Shown here in pieces: positions 30,752 to 43,461 of a DNA stretch of 64,000 nt. The stretch is taken from NCBI RefSeq assembly GCF_041296385.1, contig NW_027184062.1:129001-193000 (forward strand), in the 5' to 3' direction. Within the stretch, counting starts at the first letter, position 1. Every line of letters starts with the position of its first letter. Source of the DNA: Aphelocoma coerulescens (lineage: Eukaryota > Chordata > Aves > Passeriformes > Corvidae). A program made the translations under genes and the position numbers. The notes under the pieces are model-generated. The model did no database searches. It saw nothing but the letters and a program-made list of their open reading frames with translations, and was not told the DNA's origin.

Positions 30752-32620
30752 GCATTGAGAAGGAGGAAGTTCAACGACAACTACTTCCTTGTGCTACTAC
30801 TTATCCCTCTTCCAACCATCCCCAAAACCACTGGCGCTTAACTTTAGGCTTCGAGATGCAGCAAACACAGTGGTCGCTTCCAAGGAGAGGGGAAGTAGAG
30901 AGTGCAGCGGGGAGTTTAGGTGGCTTTACGTAAGGCAAGGGGAAGGTGCAGCCCAGCATTGGCTTTTTCTTCTAGTTCTTTTCTTCAGGAGAGCAGCTAG
31001 CAAGCAGGCTGCGAGAGGCAACAATGGGATGGCTCGTCTGTCGGAGAAGCCGCAGTCTACAGTGCTGCAGACTGCTGTGCACAGTTTTAATGCTGCTGTA
31101 AGTACACGGTACTTTTGGAACGTCTTCTCTCCTGACTCTCCCATCTCTGGGAGCTCTAGCTGCTTGAACCTGGCCACACTGAAGGTGTGTGGACGTGGTC
31201 GCGCTGCGAGTATCAAGTCTTCCAGAGAAGAGGGATAGTCAAGAAATGCTTTCTCACCTGGCCTATCTCTCAGTCCGAACTGTGGCTTCAAACGCTGCGC
31301 TGCAAGGGTGGACTTACCCACTTGGAGAGAATGTGATGATGCTCTAGATATAGTTGCGAAGGAAAGTGCTGCTCACTGGAATGTTTCGCCTAGTTCACAG
31401 ACTTTAAAAGGACTAGGAAGGGCAACGCCTTGTTTTAGCACTTGTTCTCTGCGTGCAGCTGCTGGATGTTTGGAAGGGCTTTGGGATCCGCCAGAGGTGG
31501 AGGGTAGGATGCTACAGAGAGCTTGAAGGAAAGTGCCTATCTCCAGGGCCTTTGATGCAGTTCAGCGGGTGCGAGTGGCATGTTGAGCATGTTCATGATG
31601 GCACAGAAAAGGTTCTGAAAGAAAGAGGCCGTGCTGAAACTGCCTTTACTTTTGCCGCGTAGAAACTGCTCAGCCAACAATGAAAAGATTCGTCTTGCTT
31701 CCCCCCTACGCGCAGGGTTACATCCTTTTATGTCTCCAAGAGGCAGGATGCACAGCAGAGCTCTTCCACCAACTGCTTCCACACGACTGGGGCCGCGCCA
31801 GCCAAGCGCTTTTTGCCGGGCACTGTCAGCGCTCATGGAAACAACCACACGACGGCGCTGCAGACTTGCAAAAGAAGGCCAAGCACCTGGCCCAGCTCGA
31901 AACCACCCCAAGGGCAGACAGAGGCAACTTGCAAACGGCCCTGCACTCAAATCAACGGTGTCAGGACAAAAAGATTGCCCTCATCTTCCCCTTCCAAGAG
32001 CACACTCTTCTTTACACCACACCTCTTTGGCCCAAACAAATCTTTTCCCTCTCGCAGATTCCGCCCACCAACTTGAAACCATCTGGCAAAAACAGGGCTC
32101 AAAACAGTGCCAGCTGAGGAAGATCTTGCTGCCTACAACTTCACCTGCACCCCTCAAACTAGCAGCACACACGCTGTTCTCAGCACTCTCCTTCTCAGCT
32201 CTAGGTACCATCCTAAGCCTTCCCTCTCCCAGAGTCAGGATCCAAAGGCAACGGCACCAGGGACTGCTCACACACTGAAGGCACCAGGACAAATAGCTTA
32301 AGAGCTTGGCCTTTGCATTCCCACTGACAGCTCAACAGCTCGAACCCAGAGAGAGCTCTGCCTGTTGGGAAAAGCCTTTAAAATCCCTAGGAGTACCTGA
32401 TGTGCACATCCAAACCTGCCTTCCTTGCCAAAGAGAGCAACTACAAGCCCATCTCCAAAGAAACGGCATCCCCTCCTCCAAAATACAACACATCCAGCGA
32501 CTGATCCGCCTCCAGTATTGAATATGTCCAACAATTGCCCCCACACGCACAGGGGCCAGAAGAGAAATGTCTTGCTGGACTATTCCTCCCCACAGTACCT
32601 TAACATCTGCTCCAGCAACA
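30752..32620. other. Unassigned arm sequence (right copy)
   Basis: Mirror of 22,051-23,914. The 215-codon frame is at 31,631-32,278 (plus), beginning at GTG. No domain recognised. Confidence 0.5.
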
Positions 32621-33770
32621 CTGGCACTATGTCCTTGCCTTCCCAAGGAAAGGCACTCCGAGTCTCTTGGCCTTGCCTTGTCTAGTTCTTCTTAAGGTAC
32701 CCTTGCTCTGCTTCCTTTGCCTACGTCTGCCTTGCCTCGCACTGCCTACAACTTGCTGGCTTTGCTTTGCCCGGCCTACCACTCTTTCCCTTGCCTTCCA
32801 TGCAGGCAAGGCGCTGCAAACCGAGTGCAGGCAATTGTGGGCAAGTCAAGGGAGAGGTAGGCAAGGCCAGAGCAGTGAGGGGAAAGCAAATGGACTGGTA
32901 GGCAAGAGAAGGCCCAGAAGTTAGAGGCAAGGCTGGCTGTAGGAAGGAAGGGCCACTGATGGGAAGGCCAGGCAGAAACAGGAAGGGCTCAGCAAGCCAA
33001 GGCCCTGGAGGAAAACAGTAGGCAGGTCATGTGCGGGGCAGGGCCCTGCAAAGGAATGCAAGGCTCCAGAGGGCTAGCAGGGCAAGGCAAGGCAAGTGTT
33101 GTGTTGCCAAGGCAAGGCCAGGCAAGGCAGGTGAGAAGTACATTCAAGGACTGCTGGTGCACAAAAGTGGCCAGGACCAAGTGCTCTGTGTGGCCTTGAT
33201 CCCGCGTGGGTCATCTCTCCTCTGTACCTAAAAGACTTGAGCTACCTGCCTTCCCTTGTATGCAAAAGAACTCTCTTTCTGGTCCCCGAGCTCAAGGGCA
33301 AAATGTGAATTGCCCCTCCAAGGTTCAAGACATGCAAGGATTGCTCCCAGACAAAGGCTGCCCACAGAGATGAGTGTGGCAACATGCGTCCTCCCCTGGT
33401 CTTCCTCTCATGGGATCCTGAAACACCGGAGATGCTTGAGAGCTTTGAGATTCCTCGGAGGAGCAGAAAGGGCAGGGCAAGGCCCAGAAATGTCATTGAA
33501 AAGGGGTGTTGAATTCCAGGTGGGGGAGGGGTGAGCAAGGTCATGCAAGGCAAGGGAGGGGTTCAAGGGCAAGGCAAGGCAAGTGGTGGCTTTGCGAGGC
33601 GAGGCAAGGCAATGAGGGTCCTAGAAGGAAAAGGAAAGGTGAGGCCAGACCTAGACGAATGTGAAAGGAAGTCAGGTGGGGGATGGGTGAGCAAGTCAGT
33701 GCAAGGCAGGGGAGAAAAGGCAGGTTGAGGGAAGGCTACAGAGGGGGCAGCAAGGAAATGCAAGGCATGG
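32621..33770. repeat. CCTTG/GGCAAG degenerate minisatellite (right arm)
   Basis: Mirror of 20,900-22,050. On the plus strand the motif changes from CCTTG-type to GGCAAGG-type near 32,800. Confidence 0.8.
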
Positions 33771-33874
33771 GGAAGCATGCGAGGAGTGGGTGCTGCCAGC
33801 CGGTGGGGATGGCAGGGGCGGGGCCACTGCAAGTAGCATGGTGGGGATGTGGAGGGGGTGTTAGTGTGCGGGAG

Positions 33875-33930
33875 GTGTGTGTGTGTGTGTGTGCAGTGGA
33901 GTGCAGGGTAAGTGCAGGTGTGTGTGTGCG
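33875..33930 (+). repeat. GT microsatellite (right arm)
   Basis: GT runs at 33,875-33,893 and 33,918-33,928, mirroring the left-arm CA runs. Confidence 0.9.
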
Positions 33931-33997
33931 TATACGGGGGTTTTGTGCCAGGTGCTGTGCCGGGGAGAGCCGTTCCACCACAAGGAAGGTGTGGGAG

Positions 33998-34437
33998 TGA
34001 AAGGAGTAAGATAGATGTGTCTTTACAAAGAGACCGTGTGAATCTCTCCTTAGACAAGGCTAGGAATTTACAGGGGGGGAAGTAACAGAAGAAAGTATTC
34101 GTTCTAGAAACTGTTACTAATCAACAGAGACTGTTGCTCAGCCAAGGCCCTGCTAAATTCCTGAACCTAGAGCAAGGCAGCAAAGACTTCCTAGCATTAG
34201 GAATAGTTTGGTTTTCTTCCTTTTCCATTCCAAAAGGGGAGTGCATATTAGAGGGGGGCGTAGAGTAGGCAGTTCCGGAAGTCTGTAATTCCCGAGTACC
34301 TCAGAGGGTGCTGTTGCCAGGAACTTAGCATCAGAAGGGAGCTGCATCCCGCAATCATTTGAGAGACTCCATGGCAAAAGCCCCATGGCCTCTCCCTGGA
34401 GTTGAAGAATGTTACAGGACTCCTCTGTCTCCTTTTT
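33998..34437 (+). repeat. ERV-2 5' LTR (right arm)
   Basis: 440 bp, starting TGAAAGGAGTAAG. It is homologous to 37,639-38,098 with many substitutions and several short indels. Confidence 0.75.
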
Positions 34438-34829
34438 GGTGGATGAAGAAACTCAGAAAGCCACACTGCTGCCAGAACTCTCCAAGATGCCCCCTTTGCT
34501 CCCCGTGACTCCATCACTGCCCAGGAAGCTGTCTTTTCTACTGCAGCAGTTTGACATACAGTTAAAAGTCGTGTGGCAGAGAAAAAAGGCAAGAATTGGT
34601 TTCCAAGGGATGGCAAACAAGAGATACCAGAACCTTTGGCCCTACCAATATTAAAGCAACTCCATTAAGAGAGTTCTTGCACTTCCTGAGGATTGGCAGA
34701 AGCCTATCTCATTATGTATGTTGCTGGGGGTCTTTTTAGACTGGCAAAAGGAGCTGTTGAAGGTTGCTTGATCTGTGCTAAAGCCAACAGCCAAGTTACA
34801 AAGTAACTTGCTAGAGGAGGGAGGCCTTG

Positions 34830-35463
34830 GGCTGCATGGCCCTTCCAAAGATGCCAGGTGGATTTTCCGGAGATGCCCCAAGTGGCAAGGCTTAATATCT
34901 TCTGGTAATCGTATGTCAGCTAGCAAGGTGGCCAGAAGTATTTCCAACTACTTCAGTAATGACAGGATCAGTTCTTAAGGCATTTTTGGAACAAATCATT
35001 CCAAGATACAGCATTGTAGAAGCAATAGATTCAGATAGGGGAACTCATTTTGCAGGAAAGATCCTTCAAGGGGTTTTGGCTTCTTTAGGAACACAATGGA
35101 ACCTCCATAGGCCCTGGCACCCCCAGAGCTCGGCTCGGGTAGAAAACAATGAAGAGAGAAATAAACACCTTTTGAAGCTGGTAATAGAAACCAAGATGCC
35201 ATGGGTAGGGCTTTGGACATTGGCTTTGGTGAGAATGAGGGCCCAAGCCAGAAGAGAGATTCAGTTATCTCCCTTTCAATCGTTGTTTGCAATTGCCCTG
35301 GTAAGTCTCCACCCAGTGGGGGGGGGTAGAGGCAAGTGATGCATTTTTAAAACCATCTGTGGCCAGGATCCTGCTTCTTGTGAAACCCCTTCAACAGGAA
35401 ACTCAGCTGGTGCAAGCCCGGCCTTTGGACTTTGCTGCTTTTAACATCCAACCAGGAGATTGA
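34830..35463 (+). pseudogene. pol: ERV-2 integrase remnant (right arm)
   Basis: The frame at 34,959-35,339 carries SDRGTHF and a WHPQSS block. A frame change near 35,300, at a run of about seven G, leads into the C-terminal part that ends at the TGA at 35,461-35,463. Sequence before 34,950 reads as the integrase core in other frames. The left-arm copy has a slightly different G/C run length at this point. Confidence 0.82.
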
Positions 35464-35944
35464 GTCCTAATTAAGGAGTAGAAAGAAGCGCCAGTGCTGG
35501 TGAAATGGCGTGGCCCATTCCAAGTGTCACTGACGACAGAAAACAGCCGTCAAGTAAGCTGAACACAGGTGAACCCGTCACTCTCGGGTCAAGGTCTCTG
35601 AAGCCTCGGAGATTTGCACATCTCAGCTGGAGGAGAAGGCCGGGAGGCCGTGACTGACACTCTGCAGGAGTGGGCCGGAGCAGTAGGCAGTGCTTCGACA
35701 TCGGAAGAAGCCCCGCAGTCCTACCTTCAGACCGTCTGCTGAAATAGACTGTATAGGCATCCCTCCTCTAGAATCTCCACTCACTTGGGGGCTAATACTT
35801 GTGGCCATTTTGTTACGTTAAGTGGTTTCTGTGTCTTCAATTGCCACAGGTGCTGCAGAAGACAACGGGAAAATTAGACTAGCTAATTAGATGACACTAT
35901 TAAAACATTGTCCTTACTAATTCTACTTTGATATGGTTAGCTGA

Positions 35945-37494
35945 GTTTAGGCCAGGAGTGGGAGAATCAATTTGCAGCCTTAGGAGAAGAAGTAGCAAAA
36001 GTTTTTAACCTTAGCAATTGCTGGCTCTGTGGAGGGCCAGGAGGATCTGAAGAGTGGCCATAGTTGGCTAGCCCAGCTGAACCTAAATGGTGGGTCAATG
36101 TGAGGGCCACAGTGGGATGGGATTTGGGGCCAAAGAAGGAAGTTCATGGCCACTTCATTCTTCTCCAACAGGCACTTATTGCCTAAATAGGATAGGGCGT
36201 GTCTATGTAGGAAAAGGCAATTGTCAATTGACTTTCCCTCTGGGCTTGAACAACTGGGTTTGGACCCCCAATTGCCCTCCTTCCAATTGTTCCAAATATC
36301 AAGGCAAATGCAATCAAATACCTGTTCGGCTCACTAACAGTAGCTGCGTAAGGCGTTCTTATCACACTTACCAAAAATATTTGGAAGCCTGTAAAGCAAT
36401 GGGGAGGGACAAGGGGTTTTTTTGACCACCTGTTTTTGAGCAGTCCCCACAAAAATTCCACAAGTAGAAGACATGTTGTTTGTGATTATCAGTGGGAATG
36501 GCCACACCGGATTGGAACTCAAAGCCTTTTAGTGAGTTCTGCTCCAAATCCAACCAAGCAGCTTGCAGATGTAAATGTAGGTGGGAACCCTGTGCGGGAG
36601 CTTGGAAATGCAAATGCTGGGACCCTTATGGTGGGGCAACTCTTGTTGGAGGACCGTTAGGCCCGGGAATCCTGCTGTATTTTGAGCCACCAATTGATGA
36701 CCATGGGTAGGTTCCTTTGCTAATGGAACACGGGCTTTGAAAGGACAGTATTGGATTTGTGGCCAACATGCTTAGCTCAGGTTACCTCCAAACTGGTCAG
36801 GGATATGGTATATTTAGTAGACTGTTGTTCTTTTTGCTACTACAAGTTCTGGGAAATCGCTTAGGAATCAAAATCTGTGATGATTTAATTAGAGAAAAGC
36901 AGTCAGCTGATGCAGCCCTGGCTGGAGGGAGCACCCCAAAACGGGGAAATGATGAACGGCCAACAGAACAAGTTACCCAACACGATGGACCAGCCCCTTG
37001 GAAACCTAAGGAATTAATCCCAGATGCCTGGGAACCCATTTATCATTTGAAGGAGATAATTAGGTTACAAGCTGTCTCGGAAATAATTACCAACCAGCCA
37101 GCCACAGCGCTTGACCTTTTTGCTGAGCAACCCACTTAAATGAGGAAAGCGGTATTTCAACATTGGATGGTATTAGATTATCTGTTGGCAGAAGAAGGAG
37201 GAGTTTGTGGGAAATTAAATGACTCGAGCTGCTGTTTGCAAGCAGATGACAGCGGAAAAGTGGTCAAACAAATAACAAAGGAAATAACGTCAGCTCGTGG
37301 ACCTGTCCAAATGTTGAAAGGATGGGGATGGGACATGTTTTCATGGTTAACTGGCCAGCTATGGGCTAAATGAATACGATTCCTCCTCTTACATGCTATA
37401 GCAACTCTCATCTTTTTACCATGTGTGACACCATGCTGGCGGCAGCTCTTTCAGCAGGTGCTCAAGGGGATGCCGCTAGCAGCCATGCCTACCT
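35945..37494 (+). pseudogene. env: ERV-2 env remnant (right arm)
   Basis: The SU CWLC motif is at 36,019-36,030. Cysteine-rich SU blocks follow at 36,180-36,425 and 36,492-36,710, then TM from 36,759. The TM helix is followed by [12 protein letters not shown], seven residues and CC (about 37,205-37,235), then a decayed anchor to 37,494. Multiple stops separate the blocks. The TM of ERV-1 is its closest relative in the window. Confidence 0.82.
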
Positions 37495-37638
37495 GATCCA
37501 GAAATGACTACAAAAGGACAGAAAAGGATGTCACTGCAAATAATAGCAAAACCCAAGAAGACTCCAGAAGAAAAAATTAAATCCATGGTAATTAAGGTTT
37601 GTAAAGACAAATACAGAGCAAATAAAAAGAGGAGGGAT

Positions 37639-38098
37639 TAAAAGGAATGAGATGGATGAGTCTTTACAAAGAGACCGTGTGAATCGGCCTGTAGACAAGG
37701 CTAGGAAGTTATGGCTAGTGAAGTAACAGAAGAAACTAGGAGTTCTCTAGAACTGTTACTAATCATCAGAGACTGTTGATTAATCAAGGCCGTGTTAAAT
37801 TCCTGAACCTAGAGCAAGGCAACAAAGACTTAAGAGCATTAGGAATGGGGTTCTTTTCTTTCTTCTCGATGCCAAGAGGGGGGTGCATATTAGAGGGGGG
37901 CGCATAGAGTAGGCAGTTCCGGAAGTCTGTATCTCCCGAATACCTCAGCCAGTGGGGAAAAGGAAGAGGGTGCTGTGGCCGGGAACTTGGCATCAAAAGG
38001 GGGCTGCATCCCGCAACCGTTTGACAGACGCCATGGGAAAAGCCCCATGGACTCTCCCTGTAGTCGAAGAATGTTGCAGGACTCCTCTGTCTCCTTTT
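37639..38098 (+). repeat. ERV-2 3' LTR (right arm)
   Basis: 460 bp, right after a purine tract. It abuts the CpG island without visible spacer. Confidence 0.75.
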
Positions 38099-38129
38099 CG
38101 GATATAAACCTCAGGCATCGTGGATTAAT

Positions 38130-39075
38130 TTTCCCTAACGGCAGCGACCTGCCGCGTGGTCTCCGTGCTCCTCTCCAGCCCCCCGGAACGTGTAAAATAG
38201 TTCCCAGCGGCTCCCACCGCGCGTTGCAGACGGCTGCGCGGCCCCGGGGCTGCCCGCAGTGCTCCCCTGCCCCGCCAGGGCTGCCCGCGGGCTGCGGAGC
38301 CGCCTCGCCACCGGCGCGGCCAGGGCTGGGGCCCTTCTCGACAGCAGCCGAGGGGCTGCGGAGCGGGCGGCTGCCGGACGATCAGCTATTTTATGCCGCG
38401 CGGTGCTGCCGCCTCCATCTAGCTCTCCATCGCGCCGCCGCCCGCCGCCCGCCTGGCGCGCTCACGCTCGGCCGCGCTCGCCGCCCGCCCAGCCTCGCCG
38501 GAAGCTCTCCCGCCCGGGCTGTGCCCCGGCTCCGCCGGCAGCTCGGCAGGGCCCGGCCGCACGCGTGCTGCGTGGCTCGGAGCAGCCGCGTTGCGCCGCA
38601 GGCGACGGGGAAGGCGGGGCGGGCCGGCGCCATCGTGGTAGCGCGAGGAGAGGAGCGCCCGGGCGGGGCGGCGAGCGGCGCGGCGGTGAGCGCTTCTGCT
38701 TCCTGTCGCTCGGCGGCCGCCCACGGCAGGTGCCGTGTGACCCCGCGGAGCGGCGGGGCCGGCCGGGCGGTGCGCGGCGAGGCTTTCGGCCAGCGGCGGC
38801 CACAGCGAGAGGCTGCTGGCACTGCCCGTGCCGGTGGAGAGAGCGGGGATCCGAGGCCGGCCTTCCCCGGGCGACGAGGGGAGGCCGCCTTTGCCGCGCT
38901 GCCCTCCGTGCAGCATGTGGCCGATTCCGGCGAACCCGGGGTCTCCGCAGCGGCGCGGGCGGGAGGGAAGTGGGGAGCGCGCTCGGTGCCGTGCCGGCCG
39001 CTCCCGGCCAGCGCTGCGCTGCGCCGAGGCGTTTTCCCGCCCGTCCTGGGAAGGACATAAGCGACACCGTAGTTG
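38130..39075. promoter_or_regulatory. CpG island (right arm)
   Basis: Mirror of 15,570-16,530. The candidate first exon reads on the minus strand from the ATG at 38,633. On the plus strand a GTGAGC donor-like site begins at 38,686, so either direction of transcription could be argued. Confidence 0.75.
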
Positions 39076-39103
39076 GAGCTTAGCTGTCAGGGGGTACAAC
39101 TTC

Positions 39104-39107
39104 CCTC
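39104..39107 (-). other. Empty ERV-1 integration site
   Basis: The minus strand reads CCAATG, GAGG, GAAGTTG without interruption. In the left arm the same flanks are split by ERV-1 with GAGG duplicated. This is direct evidence for an insertion in one arm only, or for its precise absence from the other. Confidence 0.9.
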
Positions 39108-39832
39108 CATTGGCGACCTCCTTTTCCCTCTGATTCAGCTACCTTGTGGTAGGTGCGATGGTGCTGAAGAAGGGTGGCGGCTTGGCACAGTTGCTGTCAT
39201 AGGTGGTGCGAGAGCTCCACGCAAGGAGCTTTGAGTGGCATGTGTGAGGGTAGGAGGGTACGGCACCCATAGCTGAAGGCAAAAAAGGTCAGGGCATGTC
39301 ATCAGCCGCAGTCGTGCTAAGTTGTTCATCTTTGCAAACTGCTTGCCGAGTTGTTCCTTTCTTAGGTAATGGGGGCTTGTATCAACCAGAACTGCAAATG
39401 GTCAGTATTTGCAGAGAAGGTTACTTGGACTGTTGTTGAAGTGAGTGTAGCAGTTTCTATGGCATTCTGCAAAAAAAGTGACAGGTCTCCCTGTGTTCCC
39501 CAGTTCTTAACAAAGATGAAGTTAACAAACCCCTGAAAAGAGGTTTTGCAAAACTTCAGGGATATTTTCCTACTAGTACTGTAGAGACAACCATAGTCAC
39601 CTTGTCTTTCCAAAAGTGAAGGTTCCCTATTTTTGTCCAAGAGCATCAAGTGCTTTTGATCAGCGTTTGTGTGCATGCATTAGCCTCATTCTTGCTCTTC
39701 CTTGGAGAACTTTTACAATACTCACATGATCTGTGTAGGCTGCAGACTGCAGTGGTGAACTTCAAGGCTTCCAGCAGAAGGGAGATGCTATCCACATTTT
39801 GGATTCTCCTTAGTCTGAACCTTCAACGTCCA
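39108..39832. other. Outer right-arm segment, no recognised gene
   Basis: Mirror of 4,755-5,460. A small insertion of about 17 bases near 39,215 is specific to this arm. Confidence 0.5.
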
Positions 39833-42800
39833 AGGCTTCACTTTTCAAGCAGTTGGAAGAGCTCCAAATTAAGACATGAACAGGTCTTAATTGACCTTGC
39901 CACCGCCTCAGTTAGTCAAGTAATGCTGTGCATTGGATTTGACTAGTGCAACATGTGCTTAAAATATGTAGAGTAACTCCTCAATTACCCTCTCAGAAGG
40001 GTTGGAATGGAGAACAAGGAGTTCCCAAGACAAATATTTGGTGTACGAGGAGTAGAATTTAGGAGTTGATTGCAGAGCACTGCATGCACAAATGTCTAAG
40101 GAGAATCCATCTTTTGATGTCCCATCTATGCTTGTTCTCATTTGAAATCCTGCACATTCTGCAGGCTGGTTTTGTGAGGCTTGGGGCTGGGGAAGGAGTG
40201 ATGGTGGGGGAGGAGTGGGTGTTGGTTTTGGGTTATTTTTTTGTTTCCAGAATAGTGTACACAGAACTTGTGCCCAAAACCAGCAGTAGGAAACAATGCA
40301 GGTATAAAAGAAGGTCACAGAAATGTCAGATAATACGAATCTGAAAGCGCTTCAGTATTTTACTCAGGAGTTTCACTCTAACAAGGTGATTTTCCTTCAC
40401 AGAAATGTAGTGGCAGGCTTATGCCATGCTAGAAGTGATGACCTTTCTCTGCCCCAAATTGAGCAGCAAAAGGTTTTGGCTCTTAATTTGAACCCCTGAG
40501 CCAGCTGTGTTTCAGGCTGCAGAAGCTGCAGCTGTTGTGGCAGACGCGGGGTGCAGCCCTGCCTGCCAGTTCCGAGCTGGCCTGCGCTGGTGGCAGCCGT
40601 CAGCGCCCGGGGTCCCCTGTGCCACCCATGCCAGGGCTCTGCCTGCCTGCCTCGCAGCCCTGGTAGCCTCAGGGAAACATCGCACTACTCCATCTGCTTT
40701 AAAAACAAACAAGCAAACAAAAAGCTCCCTGTAAATATATGTAGAAGTCTTGAAACTAATTCTCAGCGCTTGCTCGGAGTTTGTTGATGGAGCAAATGGA
40801 TTTTGGATAAACTGCTATTGCTAGTACTACTTAGGTTCCTAAACTTCAGAAGGGAGGCTATGGTGGTCACGTACCCCTGAGGAATGTTGGGAACAGTAAG
40901 ACAGCTCAGTCATTTCAAGGTGGCCAGAAAATGGGTGTGGCAGTGGAGTGGACACTCTGTGAGTAGGTAGCCTTAAGTCATGTAACGACATGCACTTCAG
41001 TGGGAATTTTGGATCAACACCAAGAGATTGTGTCATGATGTGTTGCGTAACAACAAATTGGGCCAAAATTCTGCTGATTTTGACCAAGGTGGATGGGCCA
41101 CCTTCACTTAAGCTGGCAAAGGGACATAAGTCAATGATGTTTGAAAAACAGCCATGAAACATAGCCCCTTTAGTTTGTTGCTCTGTTGCAAGTCTGCAAA
41201 GCTCTGTTGACAGGTCATTGGAAGTAGCTGTTGGAATCTAAGTGCAGTTGGACGCTTTGTCAGTCAGCATCAGCAGGAGGCTTAACGGTTTAGGTTGAGA
41301 GGTGGTGCATGGTTTTTTTTCAGAGGAATGGCCCAGTGAAGAGCAGTGTTCACTGCCATGACTACCGTTGTAGCCTTCAAGAGCAATGGTTCATTCAGAG
41401 AGAACTTCCTTGGTTCTGCTGGTTTGGTTTCGCAGCTGGAGCAAAGGTACAGCACTGGAAGCAATTCCTAGGGCAGAAGCGGGAGATATCCGAAGCTCTG
41501 GACTTCGTTGCCTAAGTGAGCGTAGTCTAATTGGAAGAGTGGTGAGCATCAGTGATATCAGATTTTTTACAAGTTCTTAATTCTGTCAAAACAAGAAAGA
41601 AGGAGAGTGATGAAGATGAAATCCTTTCCTCTTCAATCTGCCTATGCAACAACTTCAGCTGTAGTTGTAATGTGTATTCACCTATTTTGAATTGCCCAAA
41701 ACCAGGCCTAGAGATGCTTCAGAGTCAGAGAAGCGGGTATTTGCTTTATTCGGCGCTGGGTGCATGGGGGATCACTCCTCCTAACACACACACACAGAGC
41801 ACTCCATACAGTCCAGCATTATGTGTAAAATTTATGAACATTCATCACAATTCTTGGGATAGGAGTGGTTCTAGAAATTACTTCTCGGAAGTCATTAATA
41901 TCATTAGCATACGTGCCATGCATGCGCTGTGTACGCTGATGGGCGCACTGAGGAAGGCTCCTCTTCTTCCTCGAGGGTCTTTCTGATGAAGATCAGTAGT
42001 CTTTGTCACAATGCACTTTTTACCTTTCTTTCTGGAGCATGCACAGTTCTTCGGTGGCTGATGCAGCGATCTCTGTGCCGGTTTTCAAAAGATCCTGTTC
42101 CTCTTATCTTGACAAGATTAAGGCGAATCCTGCTGCTTAGGTTTTGTGATTAACATTTGCTGTCTCTTAGTAGTTCACTCGTGTTTACATGAGTTAACTA
42201 TGGATCAACCCCCTTCTCAATTTTAGCACTGAAAGGATATTAGAGTCATTTAAAGAGATGTCTCCTATGGAGTACTATAAAACTGCCATAATGGTAAGAC
42301 GTTTTCATACAGTAGTTTTAGCACAGAAGTAATATATGTACAATCTTGGATGTTTCATCCTGCTGGCTCAGGAGCCAGTATTGAGCTTTTCTCCTTTAAA
42401 TCCAGTCTTAGAGCTCTGCAAGGATCACTGCAGCATGACGTTGTGACAAGGGGATGCTGATTCATGCATAAACCTTTGACGCTTTCCTTCTATCTTCAAG
42501 CAGCTTTGAAAACCAGTGATTATCTGGCATGTTGCGACTTGAGAGTCATGGTAAAGGTTTCACCAAACACTTTGTAATATCAGGCTACAGCTTTCATTCC
42601 TAAGGAAAGAGCATTGAGCAGATTGCTGGCAAAATGCTGAAAGAATGAGCCAAAACCAAAATCCTTTAATGGGAAAGATGGAAAAAATTTAGATGTGTTT
42701 ATTTGAACTAAAAATAATGTGGACCAAGCCTAAATGTATTTCACACTAAATTCTTAGAACTGATTTTAAGGGAAGAAGTGAGAAAGATGAATTCCCAAGC

Positions 42801-43461
42801 GGAATTTTCAGCAGCATAATATTGAGCATTTATTAGTAGAACAAAGGCATATCACAGTGCAGGAGCACTTAGCAATATTGCTAGAGGCGTGGCTCCATTC
42901 ATTTTACTGTGAACTTTAGTACTTCTTTAAACATAGTCCTTAAGCCCAGAAAGTCATTTACACTTCACTCAACTTTCCCCCCTCCGTCTCTGCCCCCTTG
43001 CGCCAGCACACGCCAGCACACTGCCACCTCGGTCCTCTGAGTAGCTCCAGAATTGAAGGCAGGCACCCCCCTCCGGTGCCTCCTCAGTCTCCAACCTAAT
43101 TTGTAGTTGATGGGTTCTTTGGGAGGTGTGAGTTTTGATGAGATAACAGACTTCCTGGGATGCATGCGGTTTATCTTCTTTGTTTCTTGAAGATGTCTTG
43201 GTTTCCACCTCTGTAATTTCTCAACTTAAAGGACATTTATTATCATGTGTTTCTTCCTACGTTTCCCAACATGTTACCACTCATTCGAAGTTACAATTTA
43301 CTCTAGTCTTGTTTTTACTTACCTATATTTTACCTTAACACTATTTCTACATAGTACATTCTCACTTCTAAATGTTAAAGTGATAGATGCGAAAGACAAA
43401 ATTTATCGTTCACTCATTTATCACAGGAGGAATGTGTTAGCTGCTTGTGTTGCAGTTCACT
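39833..43461. other. Spacer across the tandem joint, no recognised gene
   Basis: Continuous sequence from the end of the unit-1 palindrome to the ERVK-like LTR of unit 2. It includes the joint at 40,631 and the copy of 1-2,831. A GC-richer stretch with repeated CTGCAG-like elements lies at about 40,500-40,680. Nothing resembles a known gene. Confidence 0.5.

Larger units (their letters stand above)
33998..38098 (+). mobile_element. ERV-2, right-arm copy
   Basis: Same deleted provirus as 16,565-20,668, in opposite orientation: 5' LTR 33,998-34,437, integrase remnant, env remnant, purine tract (37,624-37,637) and 3' LTR 37,639-38,098. Breaks agree with the left copy in almost every case, so decay mostly predates or has been equalised between the arms. 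Confidence 0.88.
30285..39832 (-). repeat. Palindrome, right arm (unit 1)
   Basis: Reverse complement of the left arm without ERV-1. It carries the same unassigned block, CCTTG-type repeat, CA/GT run, ERV-2 and CpG island in mirror order. Mismatches to the left arm are a few per kilobase, with short indels near 38,965 and 39,215. The outer edge, about 39,832, is where matching stops within a GTCCAA context. Confidence 0.93.
1..40630. repeat. Tandem amplicon, unit 1 (40,630-bp period)
   Basis: Everything from base 1 recurs in the same orientation 40,630 bases later: the opening bases at 1 reappear at 40,631, and all ERV-1, ERVK and CpG-island landmarks keep the same offset. The start at base 1 is set by the window, not by a biological edge. 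The unit contains one complete palindrome (about 4,755-39,832) and one complete spacer if the joint is read circularly (39,833 onward into the next unit). The near identity of the units shows very recent duplication or continuing homogenisation. An assembly artefact is a possible alternative, but the scattered private substitutions and a 1-bp indel argue for two real copies. Confidence 0.97.
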